DNA from: Enterovibrio sp045679545
Lineage (GTDB): Bacteria > Pseudomonadota > Gammaproteobacteria > Enterobacterales > Vibrionaceae
Length of the DNA: 64,000 nucleotides
Assembly (NCBI RefSeq): GCF_045679545.1
Contig: NZ_CP166195.1
Coordinates: forward strand, 1,364,001-1,428,000
Direction: 5' to 3'
This document shows positions 53,171-61,673 of this stretch, piece by piece (the stretch's first letter is position 1; each line of letters starts with the position of its first letter). Under the pieces are notes generated by a model. It saw only the letters and a program-made list of their open reading frames with translations. It was not told the DNA's origin and searched no databases. The position numbers and the translations under genes were made by a program.

Positions 53171-53189
53171 TTGATGTAGGCTTGTGATA

Positions 53190-53411
53190 TTAATCTCCAA
53201 AATCATGGACGCCTAATTTAAGAACGTCAGAAGCGTCAACCCACGCAACTTGTCCGCAAACAGTGCAGGTGCACTCCGATGCCTCAGCAAAGCGCTCATC
53301 CATCGGAGGGGCTGTTAAGGCACGAATAGTTGGATCATGGTGTGCTTGCTCACGCACTTCATGCCCTGTCTCCGCTTCACAATTTTCGCAATACCACATA
53401 TGTACACTCAT
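53190..53411 (-). CDS. Small zinc-binding (two CxxC) protein
   Basis: The 73-residue protein begins MSVHMWYCENCEAETGHEVREQAHHD and ends CTCTVCGQVAWVDASDVLKLGVHDFGD, so two CxxC pairs could bind one zinc. The frame is open to 53495, but AAGGAG 7 nt before ATG 53411 fixes the start. Its own terminator follows. It is an orphan, with no function assigned. Confidence 0.75.
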   Translation of the reverse strand: MSVHMWYCENCEAETGHEVREQAHHDPTIRALTAPPMDERFAEASECTCTVCGQVAWVDASDVLKLGVHDFGD

Positions 53412-53533
53412 CGCTTTCTCCTTGGGTGTTATCTCCTTTATGGCGGTGAGTGTAATTTCATATTGGTTCTGATTTTTGAAGCATTTTTGAGACAAATGAA
53501 AATTCGTTTTTTACGTGACAATTCCAACGCACT

Positions 53534-53550
53534 CTCACTTTCAAAGTGAG
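53534..53550. promoter_or_regulatory. 17-bp perfect palindrome upstream of two small genes
   Basis: The sequence CTCACTTTCAAAGTGAG is symmetric around one base. It lies 120 bp upstream of the zinc-protein gene and just past the end of the next gene upstream (53597-53812). It could be an operator or an imperfect terminator hairpin. Confidence 0.45.
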
Positions 53551-53596
53551 CGAATACATTGATACTTACATTGGAAAAGAACAATAGAGAGCGGCA

Positions 53597-53812
53597 TTAG
53601 TGACGAAATGTTTTTGGGCCTTTTACTTGGGATGAGGGGCAACTTACCGAGCCATACGCACAGAACACGCAGCAGCAAGCATCTTGCGCGACCAATGACT
53701 CGTGACAGTTTTCACACTCATAAAGCTTCTTAGGAGCGTCAATTGGCATCATTTCGGTTTTCACATGCCCACAAAAAGGGCATGTGACATCTGACTTTAG
53801 AATGACTTTCAT
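53597..53812 (-). CDS. GDCCVxC-like cysteine-rich small protein
   Basis: The 71-residue protein has a CxxC ribbon (VTCPFCGHVKTEMMP), LYECENCHESL and a cysteine cluster ACCCVFCAYGSVSCP. This is close to the GDCCVxC-domain proteins, some of which are found near mercury-resistance genes. No mer genes are near. The ribosome-binding site is modest. It may bind metal or a thiol-reactive ligand; this is inference. Confidence 0.75.
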   Translation of the reverse strand: MKVILKSDVTCPFCGHVKTEMMPIDAPKKLYECENCHESLVAQDACCCVFCAYGSVSCPSSQVKGPKTFRH

Positions 53813-53937
53813 CTTATGTGTCTATCCTTTACCTCAATGCACTCGTCATTGTTTAAGCGTGGAACACGCATCCAATGATTGCCAGCCAATATGGCAATAT
53901 TCAGGCGATTAATTGGCAGATTACCGCCTGAATAAGA

Positions 53938-53963
53938 AAAAGCCCCGCGAGTGCGAGGCTTTA
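53938..53963 (-). terminator. Terminator of the ABC exporter gene
   Basis: A 10-bp stem with one G-U pair, AAAGCCCCGC (53939-53948) with GCGAGGCTTT (53953-53962), is followed on the minus strand by a T-run. A second inverted repeat TATTCAGGCG (53898-53907) / CGCCTGAATA (53925-53934) lies just beyond it. Confidence 0.75.
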
Positions 53964-53969
53964 GAAACA

Positions 53970-55769
53970 TCATCCGACCTGTAAATTTCCGTAGAGAGTT
54001 TGATAAACGCCCTCTTCTTTGACCAGGTCTTGGTGATTACCACTTTGTGCGACTTTACCATCTTCTAGCACGTAAATCAGATCAGCCTGTTTCACTGCAG
54101 ATAAGCGGTGAGCCACAATCAAGGTCGTGCGACCTTGCAGGAAGTTATTCAAAGCATCATGCAATGCTGCTTCTGTTGCGGTATCCAATGCTGATGTGGC
54201 TTCATCCAGAATCACGAGCTTTGGATTGGTGAGTATCATTCGAGCGATAGCCAAACGCTGACGTTGACCGCCAGACAATTTCAGCCCTTGTCGTCCAAGT
54301 TGAGACGATAGCCCATCATCTAATCGTTCGACCACATCGCTTAGTTGCGCAATTTCTAGTGACTTCCATAGCTGCTCATCGGAGAAATCTGTACGTCCTA
54401 ACGTCAGGTTCTCTCGTAACGTATCATTGAATATCACCGGCTGCTGCAGCACCACTGCCGTATGTTGACGCAAGGTTTCGTAACCCACGTCTTCGACGCG
54501 CAGACCATTGATCATAATGTCGCCGTCGGTTTTTCGGTAGAGACCGAGCAACAGCTGTATTAACGTGGATTTACCGCCGCCTGACGCGCCCACTAATGCA
54601 ACACGTTTACCAGCAGGAATCGCCAACGACAATCCATTCAGAACGGTTTTTTCACTGTTGTAACCGAACGTCAGATCACGACATTCCACACCAAAAGTGT
54701 CAAGACCGACCAAAGGGTCCTTCTCTGATGCGCTTTTGGGTTCTTCTTCCAGCGCTAGCAAGCCATTGAGTCGCTTCATTGCGGCTGATGCACTAAACCA
54801 CGCGTACTGAATGCCTAACAGTTCTTGAATCGGACCCAGCATAAACCACAGGTAACCGAATACTGCGAAGATTTGACCAATAGACAGATCACTAAACAGC
54901 ACCATGAGCATGGCAGCTGCTCGAAACAGCTCAAAGCCAATCAAGAACATCAGGAAAGACACACGGCTCGCCGCTTCTGATTGCCACGCATATTTATCGG
55001 CGTCATGACGAATAGACTCAGCATCGCCTTTCAGTACATCCAGATACGCTCGCTCACGGTTAGCGGCGCGAAGCTGATAGATGCCATCCAATGTTTCCAC
55101 TAGGCGTGACTGAAAACGCTCAAAAGATTGGTTTTCGGCTTTTTTAAGATGCTTAACGCGCTGACCCATTTTGCGTGACAAGAAAATAACCAACGGATTC
55201 ACAAGAAGAATGAAAAGGCCCAGCGCCCAATCAAGCCACAATAGAATCACAGCCGTGCCGAATACCGTCAGTACGCCAACCACAAATCGACTCAAGCTGT
55301 TTCCAATGAAGGAATCGATGGTTTCGATATCCGTGACCAGGTGCGAACTTACCCCGCCGCTGCCACGTTCTTCGAACTCTTTCATGCTGACCCGACCGAG
55401 CTTATCGAGTAGCTGCTGTCGAATGAAACAAGTGATGGATTTGGACACCAAAGTAAACTGACGACTTTGCCAGATGTTCAACGCTTGGCTCACCACTCGC
55501 ATGACAATGACCAATAGCAACACCATGACGATATAGCTAGCGGGCTGCTGCAAAGACTCAGGCAATAAGTTGTTGAAAAATGCGACACCTTGAGCGGGCT
55601 TGTTAAGCAGAACTTCATCAACCATCAGTGGCATAAACAGCGGAATAGGCACACTGATCAATGTGGCGCATACCGCGATCAAATTGGCTGCAATAAGTTG
55701 CTTCTTATGCTGTTTCGCTTGGTCAATTAACCATTGCGTCGACAGCGTTGTTAAAACTCCATTACTCAC
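53970..55769 (-). CDS. ABC exporter half-transporter (permease fused to ATPase)
   Basis: The 599-residue protein has six membrane segments (about 20-315) and a C-terminal ATPase. It has Walker A GASGGGKS, Q-loop LQQPVIF, signature LSGGQRQRLAIARMIL, Walker B LVILDEATSALD and the His of VAHRLS. It resembles MsbA/lipid or peptide exporter half-transporters. The frame is open to 55835, but a rho-independent terminator lies inside that extension, and GGAG precedes GTG at 55769, so the short start is taken. It follows hutA on the same strand, but the terminator between them argues against cotranscription as one unit. Confidence 0.88.
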   Translation of the reverse strand: MSNGVLTTLSTQWLIDQAKQHKKQLIAANLIAVCATLISVPIPLFMPLMVDEVLLNKPAQGVAFFNNLLPESLQQPASYIVMVLLLVIVMRVVSQALNIWQSRQFTLVSKSITCFIRQQLLDKLGRVSMKEFEERGSGGVSSHLVTDIETIDSFIGNSLSRFVVGVLTVFGTAVILLWLDWALGLFILLVNPLVIFLSRKMGQRVKHLKKAENQSFERFQSRLVETLDGIYQLRAANRERAYLDVLKGDAESIRHDADKYAWQSEAASRVSFLMFLIGFELFRAAAMLMVLFSDLSIGQIFAVFGYLWFMLGPIQELLGIQYAWFSASAAMKRLNGLLALEEEPKSASEKDPLVGLDTFGVECRDLTFGYNSEKTVLNGLSLAIPAGKRVALVGASGGGKSTLIQLLLGLYRKTDGDIMINGLRVEDVGYETLRQHTAVVLQQPVIFNDTLRENLTLGRTDFSDEQLWKSLEIAQLSDVVERLDDGLSSQLGRQGLKLSGGQRQRLAIARMILTNPKLVILDEATSALDTATEAALHDALNNFLQGRTTLIVAHRLSAVKQADLIYVLEDGKVAQSGNHQDLVKEEGVYQTLYGNLQVG

Positions 55770-55828
55770 TGTATCTCCAAACTTTTCATTTTTGTTGTTC
55801 TTTTGTGGTTTCTGTTTGAGTGTAACCG

Positions 55829-55859
55829 AAAACACCCCGTCAATGGCGGGGTGTTTTAT
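55829..55859. terminator. Terminator between hutA and the ABC exporter gene
   Basis: An 11-bp stem, AAAACACCCCG (55829-55839) with CGGGGTGTTTT (55847-55857), has a 7-nt loop. TTTT follows on the minus strand, so it ends the hutA transcript. Confidence 0.82.
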
Positions 55860-55881
55860 CTTTGAATACTTACCAGTGTTG

Positions 55882-58059
55882 TTAGAAAACGTATTCGGCT
55901 TCTAACCCCCAATTACGTCCTGGTTGGCTACGGCGATCAATTCCTGACTCATCTTTATCGAAGCCTGCAAGATCTTCATAGTCCCAATACTCTTTATCAA
56001 AGACGTTAAAGATACCGGCACGTACCGTTAAATCAGACATAGGACGATAAAACGCCGTGACATCCGTGACACCGTAACCTGCAGCATTGACGTTATCTAC
56101 GTTGTTGGCATTACTCCAATCTGAGCCAGATTTGCCCGCTACCGTTTTAAGTGAAACCTTACCACCATAAGTGTCTTCAGGGTTCGAATAACCCAACGCA
56201 ATGTACGCGGTTAAAGGTGCGACCGTGTCTATTGCTTCGCCATTGGATTTGTTTTCACCCTTAGCGTAAGCAATGCTCATGTCTGAATACATCCCCATAG
56301 GTGCGCCCACTAAGTAGTCCAACGCAAGTTGCGCTTTGAACTCAGCACCGTAGATTTCAGCACGACCAATATTTTCAGTCGTCCACACTTCTTTTCCGTC
56401 TGGCCCGTTGGCGTCAACCAATCGGTTTTCAATAAAGTTCTTGTAGTCATTGAAGAACACAGCAGCATCGAAGCGTCCATAAGGCTGTTTCAGGCGCAGA
56501 CCAGTTTCGTATGAAATACTTTTTTCTGCTTCAAGATCCTGATTAGGAATGAAGGTGGCACCTGTGTCGTAGAAGTAATAGAGATCTTGTAGCGTTGGCG
56601 CTTTGAATCCCTGACTGATTTGCGCAAAGGTGCTGAACGACTCCGTCCAGTGGTAAACCGTACCTAGACGTCCCGTAAATGCGTGGTTATCCGCGTCGGC
56701 ATAGGTGCTGTTACCTTTCGGACTCGCGCTGAAACTGTCATAACGAAGGCCAGCATTAAGAACCAGAGCCTCATTCATCAGGAACATCTGATCTTGCACA
56801 AACACACCCCATTTACGAGATTCAGCATTCGGCACTTCTGGTGTGGCATCCGTGACCAAACCGGTATCAAGATCGATGTTGTTGTAGTTCAGGTTAAATT
56901 CATTGGCGACATAATTCGCGCCGTATACGACTTCGTGATAGCTGCTTTCAAGTTCAAAGGCTTTATTAAACTGAATATCTGCCTGCCATGCCTCGTCTTC
57001 ACCGATACGTTGACGATTTCGGTTTGAAACCGTGGTGCCAAATGGTGTGGTTTTAGTCAAGGTATCGGTATTATCGTGCTGAGATTCTGATTTTAGATAC
57101 GCAACTCGCCATTCCAATGAATCAAAGCCTTGGTTATTCGCTTGCCACTGGTGCTCAACGCTATAACGCTGGCGTGAATCTTCATCAGAGGCGCGGGTAT
57201 TCGAGTAAGCGTAGATATAGGGCCCAAACGCGATCACATCACCTTCATCTGAAAGTCGGTCAACGTCTTGCTCTCGGTTAAAATGCTCAACCGTCACACC
57301 AATACGGTGCGCGTCATTAAGTTGGTAATATGCTTTAGCTAACACGTTATCTGAGTTGAAATCCACCGGATCTGCCGACCCACGATCAGGACCATTAATA
57401 TCTGGGCCGCCGTAAGTTTGGGTTTCATGACCATCTCGATGGGTGAATATCAGCAAGGTTTCCAGATCGCCAGTACGGTTCGCCAATGTCGCTGTGGCTT
57501 TGTAGCTTTCATCAGCACTGAAATAGCCGCCTTTGACGGAAGCATAAGAGTCATCGCCCTCACCTTCCAGTAAGTCGTCTGGATTTTTGGTACGAATGAT
57601 GACGGCACCAGCCAATGCATCACTGCCATATAGGCTGGAAACTGGGCCTTTGTTGATTTCAACGCGCTGGAGGGTATCGGTTTCTAACGTGTTGTTGTAT
57701 TTGCGCATGACATCTGCACCTGGGTTATAGGTACCCGGTAATTCAACGCCATCCACAATGGTTTTGACGTAGTTTTCGTCGCGACCACGAATATTGAAGC
57801 CTGTTAAACCGAATCGACCATTGCCGGCCATTGACACACCCGGTTCAGCATCAACCGCTTGCTTCATATTTTGTGACAAGCTTTCTTCGAGATCTTCGTT
57901 GGTTACCACATCGACTGAAGCAGCAATATCACCGATTTTTTGCTCACTTCGGGTTGCAGATACAACCACTTCGTCAAAGGTATACACATCCTGTGCTGAT
58001 GCACTTCCGGCGCAGAATATCCCCACCAAAAGCGCCAGCTTGTTTTTCTTGATTGTCAT
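55882..58059 (-). CDS. hutA: TonB-dependent haem/haemoglobin receptor
   Basis: The 725-residue precursor has a signal peptide (ALLVGIFCAGSASAQ), a TonB box/plug start (VYTFDEVVVSATRSEQKIGD), NIRGRDENYVKTIVDGVELPG, and a 22-stranded-type barrel ending in Phe (WGLEAEYVF). It contains a haem receptor FRAP-like segment (QGFKAPTLQDLYY). It imports haem across the outer membrane, energised by TonB. The frame extends to 58098, but MTIKKNKLALL at 58059 is the natural signal start. It is downstream of hutZ on the same strand with a 155-bp gap. Confidence 0.9.
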   Translation of the reverse strand: MTIKKNKLALLVGIFCAGSASAQDVYTFDEVVVSATRSEQKIGDIAASVDVVTNEDLEESLSQNMKQAVDAEPGVSMAGNGRFGLTGFNIRGRDENYVKTIVDGVELPGTYNPGADVMRKYNNTLETDTLQRVEINKGPVSSLYGSDALAGAVIIRTKNPDDLLEGEGDDSYASVKGGYFSADESYKATATLANRTGDLETLLIFTHRDGHETQTYGGPDINGPDRGSADPVDFNSDNVLAKAYYQLNDAHRIGVTVEHFNREQDVDRLSDEGDVIAFGPYIYAYSNTRASDEDSRQRYSVEHQWQANNQGFDSLEWRVAYLKSESQHDNTDTLTKTTPFGTTVSNRNRQRIGEDEAWQADIQFNKAFELESSYHEVVYGANYVANEFNLNYNNIDLDTGLVTDATPEVPNAESRKWGVFVQDQMFLMNEALVLNAGLRYDSFSASPKGNSTYADADNHAFTGRLGTVYHWTESFSTFAQISQGFKAPTLQDLYYFYDTGATFIPNQDLEAEKSISYETGLRLKQPYGRFDAAVFFNDYKNFIENRLVDANGPDGKEVWTTENIGRAEIYGAEFKAQLALDYLVGAPMGMYSDMSIAYAKGENKSNGEAIDTVAPLTAYIALGYSNPEDTYGGKVSLKTVAGKSGSDWSNANNVDNVNAAGYGVTDVTAFYRPMSDLTVRAGIFNVFDKEYWDYEDLAGFDKDESGIDRRSQPGRNWGLEAEYVF

Positions 58060-58147
58060 GATATTTACTCTAAAAAAAGGCAATAGGAAGCCGCTCACAC
58101 TGGCCTCAGCGCAAAATTATTATTTTTATGTGAAATTTGGCTCTATG

Positions 58148-58180
58148 CCCGAATAACTCAGAGCGTTAAGGTTATTCGGG
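58148..58180. terminator. Hairpin between hutZ and hutA
   Basis: A 10-bp perfect stem, CCCGAATAAC (58148-58157) with GTTATTCGGG (58171-58180), has a 13-nt loop. No T-run follows on either strand, so it may be an RNA-processing or attenuating hairpin rather than a true terminator. Confidence 0.5.
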
Positions 58181-58214
58181 TATTTACGGTCACAGAGCCT
58201 TTATCGGGAAGGCG

Positions 58215-58745
58215 TTACACGTTCTCTTTCATTGATTTAACGTGTCCTTCATCGAGATGGACGACAGAGAGAAGATCTTCGCCTGTCACGTCGAATGCTT
58301 GGCCGAACCCTTTTACATACCGCCCAATAACAGGGTTCAAACGGTAAAGGCGGAAATCACCCAATTGGCTGAGGTTATCGATCATCTCACCAAGACGCGT
58401 TTGCATGACATCAACGCCTTGCTTCCAATGATCAGATTCACGTTCGATCAGTTCTGCGTTAGTATCGAAAGATAAGCGACGACGGGCGAAAATAGAGCGC
58501 GCTTCACCTTCGTCTTCAATCATCATGATCGACACCGCTTTGCTGTTTTTCAGGTTCTGACCGTGAGTCGCCAAATCACTAACAAGGATGTAATAGCCTT
58601 TTTCTGAAAAGGCAAAAGGGGCATAGCTTGTGTGTGGCTTGCCATCTTTGTCTACCGTGCCCAGTTGTAACGTTTTGCGGGCATCTCGGAACGCTTGAAT
58701 TTCTGGTCCCAAACGGTTTTGTAGACGTTCTGCTTTATCAATCAT
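58215..58745 (-). CDS. hutZ: Haem-degrading protein HutZ
   Basis: The 176-residue split-barrel (pyridoxamine-oxidase-like) protein has KTLQLGTVDKDGKPHTSYAPFAF, YYILVSDLATHGQNLKNSKAVSIMMIEDE and the C-terminal GDFRLYRLNPVIGRYVKGFGQAFDV, which contributes the haem-pocket residues in Vibrio HutZ. HutZ oxidatively opens haem to release iron. The ATG overlaps the hutX stop (ATGA), so the two are translationally coupled. Confidence 0.94.
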   Translation of the reverse strand: MIDKAERLQNRLGPEIQAFRDARKTLQLGTVDKDGKPHTSYAPFAFSEKGYYILVSDLATHGQNLKNSKAVSIMMIEDEGEARSIFARRRLSFDTNAELIERESDHWKQGVDVMQTRLGEMIDNLSQLGDFRLYRLNPVIGRYVKGFGQAFDVTGEDLLSVVHLDEGHVKSMKENV

Positions 58746-59266
58746 TTTGCCAACTCCTGCTTCATGGCGTTAAACAGTTCAATTTGCTCAGGAAATAGCT
58801 GACGCTTCTTGTCGCGTCCCAAGTAAATTTTAAATACACAGTGGCCAGTGCTATCAAAGAAACCAATGTAATGGCTTTCAGAACCACGAAATGGTTTGCT
58901 GACGAAGACGATGTCAGACACGAGATCTAGTCGAAGGTGACCGTGTAACTGACCTTCCTTGCCCATCAAGTTGTAATAGCCGTGGGCAAATTTACCTTTA
59001 GGAAACGGCGCCTTGAATTCAAAAACCGAACCGCCAGAGTGAACAATGGTGGTCACTTTTCCCCATTTAGGCATGACTTCTAAAATGCCCTGACTCAACT
59101 CACCCTCTGCGCGCGCAATCATTTCTTGTGGCAGCGCCAGGGTGATCTCGCCTTCCGTCAGTTTCAGGCTTTCGACCATATTTGAAACAGGGGTATGCAC
59201 ATCTTCAGCAAGATAGTCTGCGACGCGTTGTTTGGTTTCTGACGTGACGATAATCGCTTGTTGCAT
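58742..59266 (-). CDS. hutX: Cytosolic haem carrier HutX
   Basis: The 174-residue protein has the HutX/ChuX fold: PVSNMVESLKLTEGEITLALPQEM, WGKVTTIVHSGGSVFEFKAPFPKGKFAHGYYNLMGKEGQLHGHLRLDLVSDIVFVSKPFRGSESHYIGFFDSTGHCVFKIYLGRDKKRQL. HutX binds haem and passes it to HutZ. It lies between hutW (14 bp upstream) and hutZ (4-bp overlap) in one operon. Confidence 0.94.
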   Translation of the reverse strand: MQQAIIVTSETKQRVADYLAEDVHTPVSNMVESLKLTEGEITLALPQEMIARAEGELSQGILEVMPKWGKVTTIVHSGGSVFEFKAPFPKGKFAHGYYNLMGKEGQLHGHLRLDLVSDIVFVSKPFRGSESHYIGFFDSTGHCVFKIYLGRDKKRQLFPEQIELFNAMKQELAK

Positions 59267-59280
59267 GGTAAATACTGCTC

Positions 59281-60723
59281 CTATGCCGCGACGTGTGTCG
59301 CTTCGTTCTTAATAACGTTTGAATTGCCCGTAAGCGTATTACTTTGTAAGACTTCAATCAGGTTTTGAGCCAAGGTAACTGCCCAGAACTGACCGGCTAA
59401 TGTCAGGCTGACATACCCGCCACCAGCGACTGATACAACATCAACTCCCGTATCCGACGCAGATTCATCACCTCTTTCAAGGTAGACCAAGCCGTTTCGC
59501 TCCCATGCATTAAACAAAGGAATTAGCGCCTCAAAGGTACCGATGCCGGCAACACGATCAAGCCTGCTTTGTGCAAGCACACCCGCATCAAATCCGGATT
59601 TCACTTCTGCCGCGACTGCGCGATTTGAAGGTGCCATTGTCAACATAGTGACAGGGTAACGCCTCTCTGCTATTGCTGACTTATACGTGTCCATATCGCG
59701 AGTTTGCATCATTTGGCAGCCATTGACGTTGCCGCCAGCACCAGCGCCAAGCGGCATAATTTCCGCGGTGGTTTTAGCCAATGAGTTATAGATGCTTCGT
59801 TCTCGGTTATCCGACGCCCAATGGTTTACGCTAAGACGTTTTTGATGATGACGGGCCATAAATTTCACGCCCATGTCGAACATGGTCGCTTTCATTTGCG
59901 TGTCAGCGGGATGAGGTAATTTGCCTTGCTCAACCATTTTGGCCATTGGTAGACCTTGCATCTCAATCAACTGATACAAATCAACACCGTGAGCACCGGA
60001 CTCCATATAGTCCTGCAAATCTTGCTGCCAAACGTCGAGTGTTTGATACGGGAGGCCGTAAAGCAGGTCCAGAACAATGGGAGCGGCGTTATAGGACACC
60101 AAGGTTTGAATGGTTTTCAGCACGTCTTCACGATCATCAAGACGTTTTGCGCTTCTGCGAACATGAGAATTAAAACTCTGAACGCCAAAAGAAAAGCGAT
60201 TCACCCCTGCGTCCAATGCTGCTTCAAATTTGTCGAGACCAAACCGGTTAACGCGCCCTTCAAGAGTGATTTCACAATCAGGCGTCAGTGGAAATCGGCT
60301 GCGAATATCAGAAACGATCGTGTGAATCTGCTTAGCGGATAAATCGGTTGGTGTTCCACCACCAATATATACCGCCTGAAACGGAGCTGCTTGTGTCCAC
60401 GTTTGCGATGCTTTCCATCGAATTTCTTCGCGCAGCGCAGCAACGTAGCCTTCAATCAATGACGAACTGGAAGCATATTGGAAGAAATTGCAGTACGTGC
60501 AACGTACACGACAAAATGGAATATGGATATACAGGCAACGTGGTGCAAAGGTATTGGCTGGCGCTAAGGCGTGCGCCCCTTCAAGGGAAATTTGAATGTC
60601 TTCCCCTTTCACTGAGTTCATCATGCCACCAGCATGAGGACTTTTTTTGCGTGAGAATGCAAAACGGAGCGGATCTGGGGTTTGTTGCCCAACCAGTTCT
60701 ACATTGTGTAAATCAAAATTCAT
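59281..60723 (-). CDS. hutW: HutW/ChuW-type radical SAM protein (anaerobic haem degradation)
   Basis: The 480-residue radical-SAM enzyme has the CxxxCxxC motif CRVRCTYC (about residue 72-79), YIGGGTPTDLS and a HemN-like body, then a C-terminal HutW domain. In E. coli ChuW methylates and opens haem without oxygen. The frame begins at 60762, but family starts correspond to MNFDLHNVELVG, so 60723 is used. First gene of the hutWXZ operon, divergent from tonB. Confidence 0.93.
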   Translation of the reverse strand: MNFDLHNVELVGQQTPDPLRFAFSRKKSPHAGGMMNSVKGEDIQISLEGAHALAPANTFAPRCLYIHIPFCRVRCTYCNFFQYASSSSLIEGYVAALREEIRWKASQTWTQAAPFQAVYIGGGTPTDLSAKQIHTIVSDIRSRFPLTPDCEITLEGRVNRFGLDKFEAALDAGVNRFSFGVQSFNSHVRRSAKRLDDREDVLKTIQTLVSYNAAPIVLDLLYGLPYQTLDVWQQDLQDYMESGAHGVDLYQLIEMQGLPMAKMVEQGKLPHPADTQMKATMFDMGVKFMARHHQKRLSVNHWASDNRERSIYNSLAKTTAEIMPLGAGAGGNVNGCQMMQTRDMDTYKSAIAERRYPVTMLTMAPSNRAVAAEVKSGFDAGVLAQSRLDRVAGIGTFEALIPLFNAWERNGLVYLERGDESASDTGVDVVSVAGGGYVSLTLAGQFWAVTLAQNLIEVLQSNTLTGNSNVIKNEATHVAA

Positions 60724-60799
60724 CGCCAGAAACGACCTTCTAAAGACAACAGCACCACACAACGGCCTGTTTTCAATTCGAATACATCATATTCATATC

Positions 60800-60830
60800 A
60801 AATGATAATGCAACTGATAATTGATCTCAT
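60800..60830. promoter_or_regulatory. Fur-box-like sequence between hutW and tonB
   Basis: ATGATAATGCAACTGATAAT (60802-60821) followed by TGATCTCATT resembles stacked GATAAT hexamers recognised by the iron repressor Fur. A -10-like CATAAT sits at 60843-60848 and could serve tonB. Control of both divergent haem operons by Fur is expected from Vibrio, but it is inferred here. Confidence 0.7.
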
Positions 60831-60888
60831 TGGTATTTCATGCATAATGCACTCAGATTTAGTCGTTTTCACGAATCAGGAGAAAAGT

Positions 60889-61671
60889 GTGAACGTTCGA
60901 CGGTACGTTGTGTGTGGTGTCGTTTCAGTTGCGCTGCATAGTTTGGCCCTTTCGGCTCAGCAACCTCCACCACCCCAGTTTGCAATTAGCGATGCCCATG
61001 CAGGTAATCGTGTCGCTATCCAACTTGTTGCTGCCCACGTGCCACCGCCAGAGCCTATCGCGGAAAAAAGCACTGATGAGAAAGCAGAAAAGGTAACCGA
61101 ACCGAAAACAGAGAAATCTCCCACAGAGAAACCCTCTATCGAGGAGAAGCCGAGGATTGAAAAGCCAAAGATTGAAAAACCAGTTCTCGATAAGCCGATC
61201 GCTAAAAAGACCAAGACGAAAGAGCACAAGCCGGTTCAAAAGAAAACACCGAAGCCTACCGAAAAAGCTAATCCCTTGGAGAAAACTCATCCTCAGGAGA
61301 AAGCCAAACCATTGGATAAGGCTAAGCCAATAGAGAAGCCAGTAGACACTGTCTCGAATTCAGCGATGAATCAAGCCAAAGACAGTGCGCCAGTGATGGT
61401 TGAACGCCCGCAGTTTAAAGTGCGCCCTTCTCAGCCTACCTATCCACGTATGGCTATGCGAAAAGGCATGCAAGGTAATGTATTAATTGAAGTATGGCTC
61501 GATGAGAGCGGCAATCAAATCAAACAAGCACTGGTGAAAAGCTCGGGCTTTGACCTGCTTGATAGTGCCGCCATAAGCGCGGTGAAAAAGTGGCGATTTC
61601 AAAGCCACACAGTTAACGGTGTTGCATTAGCACACCGAGTCAGAATTCCTGTTCGTTTTAATTTGGATTAA
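60889..61671 (+). CDS. tonB: TonB energy-transducing protein
   Basis: The 260-residue protein has an N-terminal membrane anchor (about 5-20), a long Lys/Pro/Glu-rich periplasmic spacer (about 40-165) with EKP/KPI repeats, and a C-terminal TonB domain (YPRMAMRKGMQGNVLIEVWLDESGN, SSGFDLLDSAAISAVKKWRF). It transmits proton-motive force to the haem receptor. The frame opens at 60802, but GTG 60889 with AGGAG (60878-60882) is the better start and keeps the anchor at the N-terminus. First gene of tonB-exbB-exbD-hutBC. Confidence 0.94.
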   Translation: MNVRRYVVCGVVSVALHSLALSAQQPPPPQFAISDAHAGNRVAIQLVAAHVPPPEPIAEKSTDEKAEKVTEPKTEKSPTEKPSIEEKPRIEKPKIEKPVLDKPIAKKTKTKEHKPVQKKTPKPTEKANPLEKTHPQEKAKPLDKAKPIEKPVDTVSNSAMNQAKDSAPVMVERPQFKVRPSQPTYPRMAMRKGMQGNVLIEVWLDESGNQIKQALVKSSGFDLLDSAAISAVKKWRFQSHTVNGVALAHRVRIPVRFNLD

Positions 61672-61673
61672 CC

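Larger units (their letters stand above)
52794..53189. other. Intergenic region with the second palindromic 17-mer
   Basis: This 396-bp stretch has no convincing gene. It holds the palindromic repeat copy at 53118-53134 and the terminator of the gene at 53190. Confidence 0.4.

Noticed and set aside
48512..53812. Superintegron cassette array
   Set aside because: Many small orphan genes suggested it, but no repeated attC sites with the core RYYYAAC/GTTRRRY were seen, gene orientations are mixed, and spacers differ in length and sequence.
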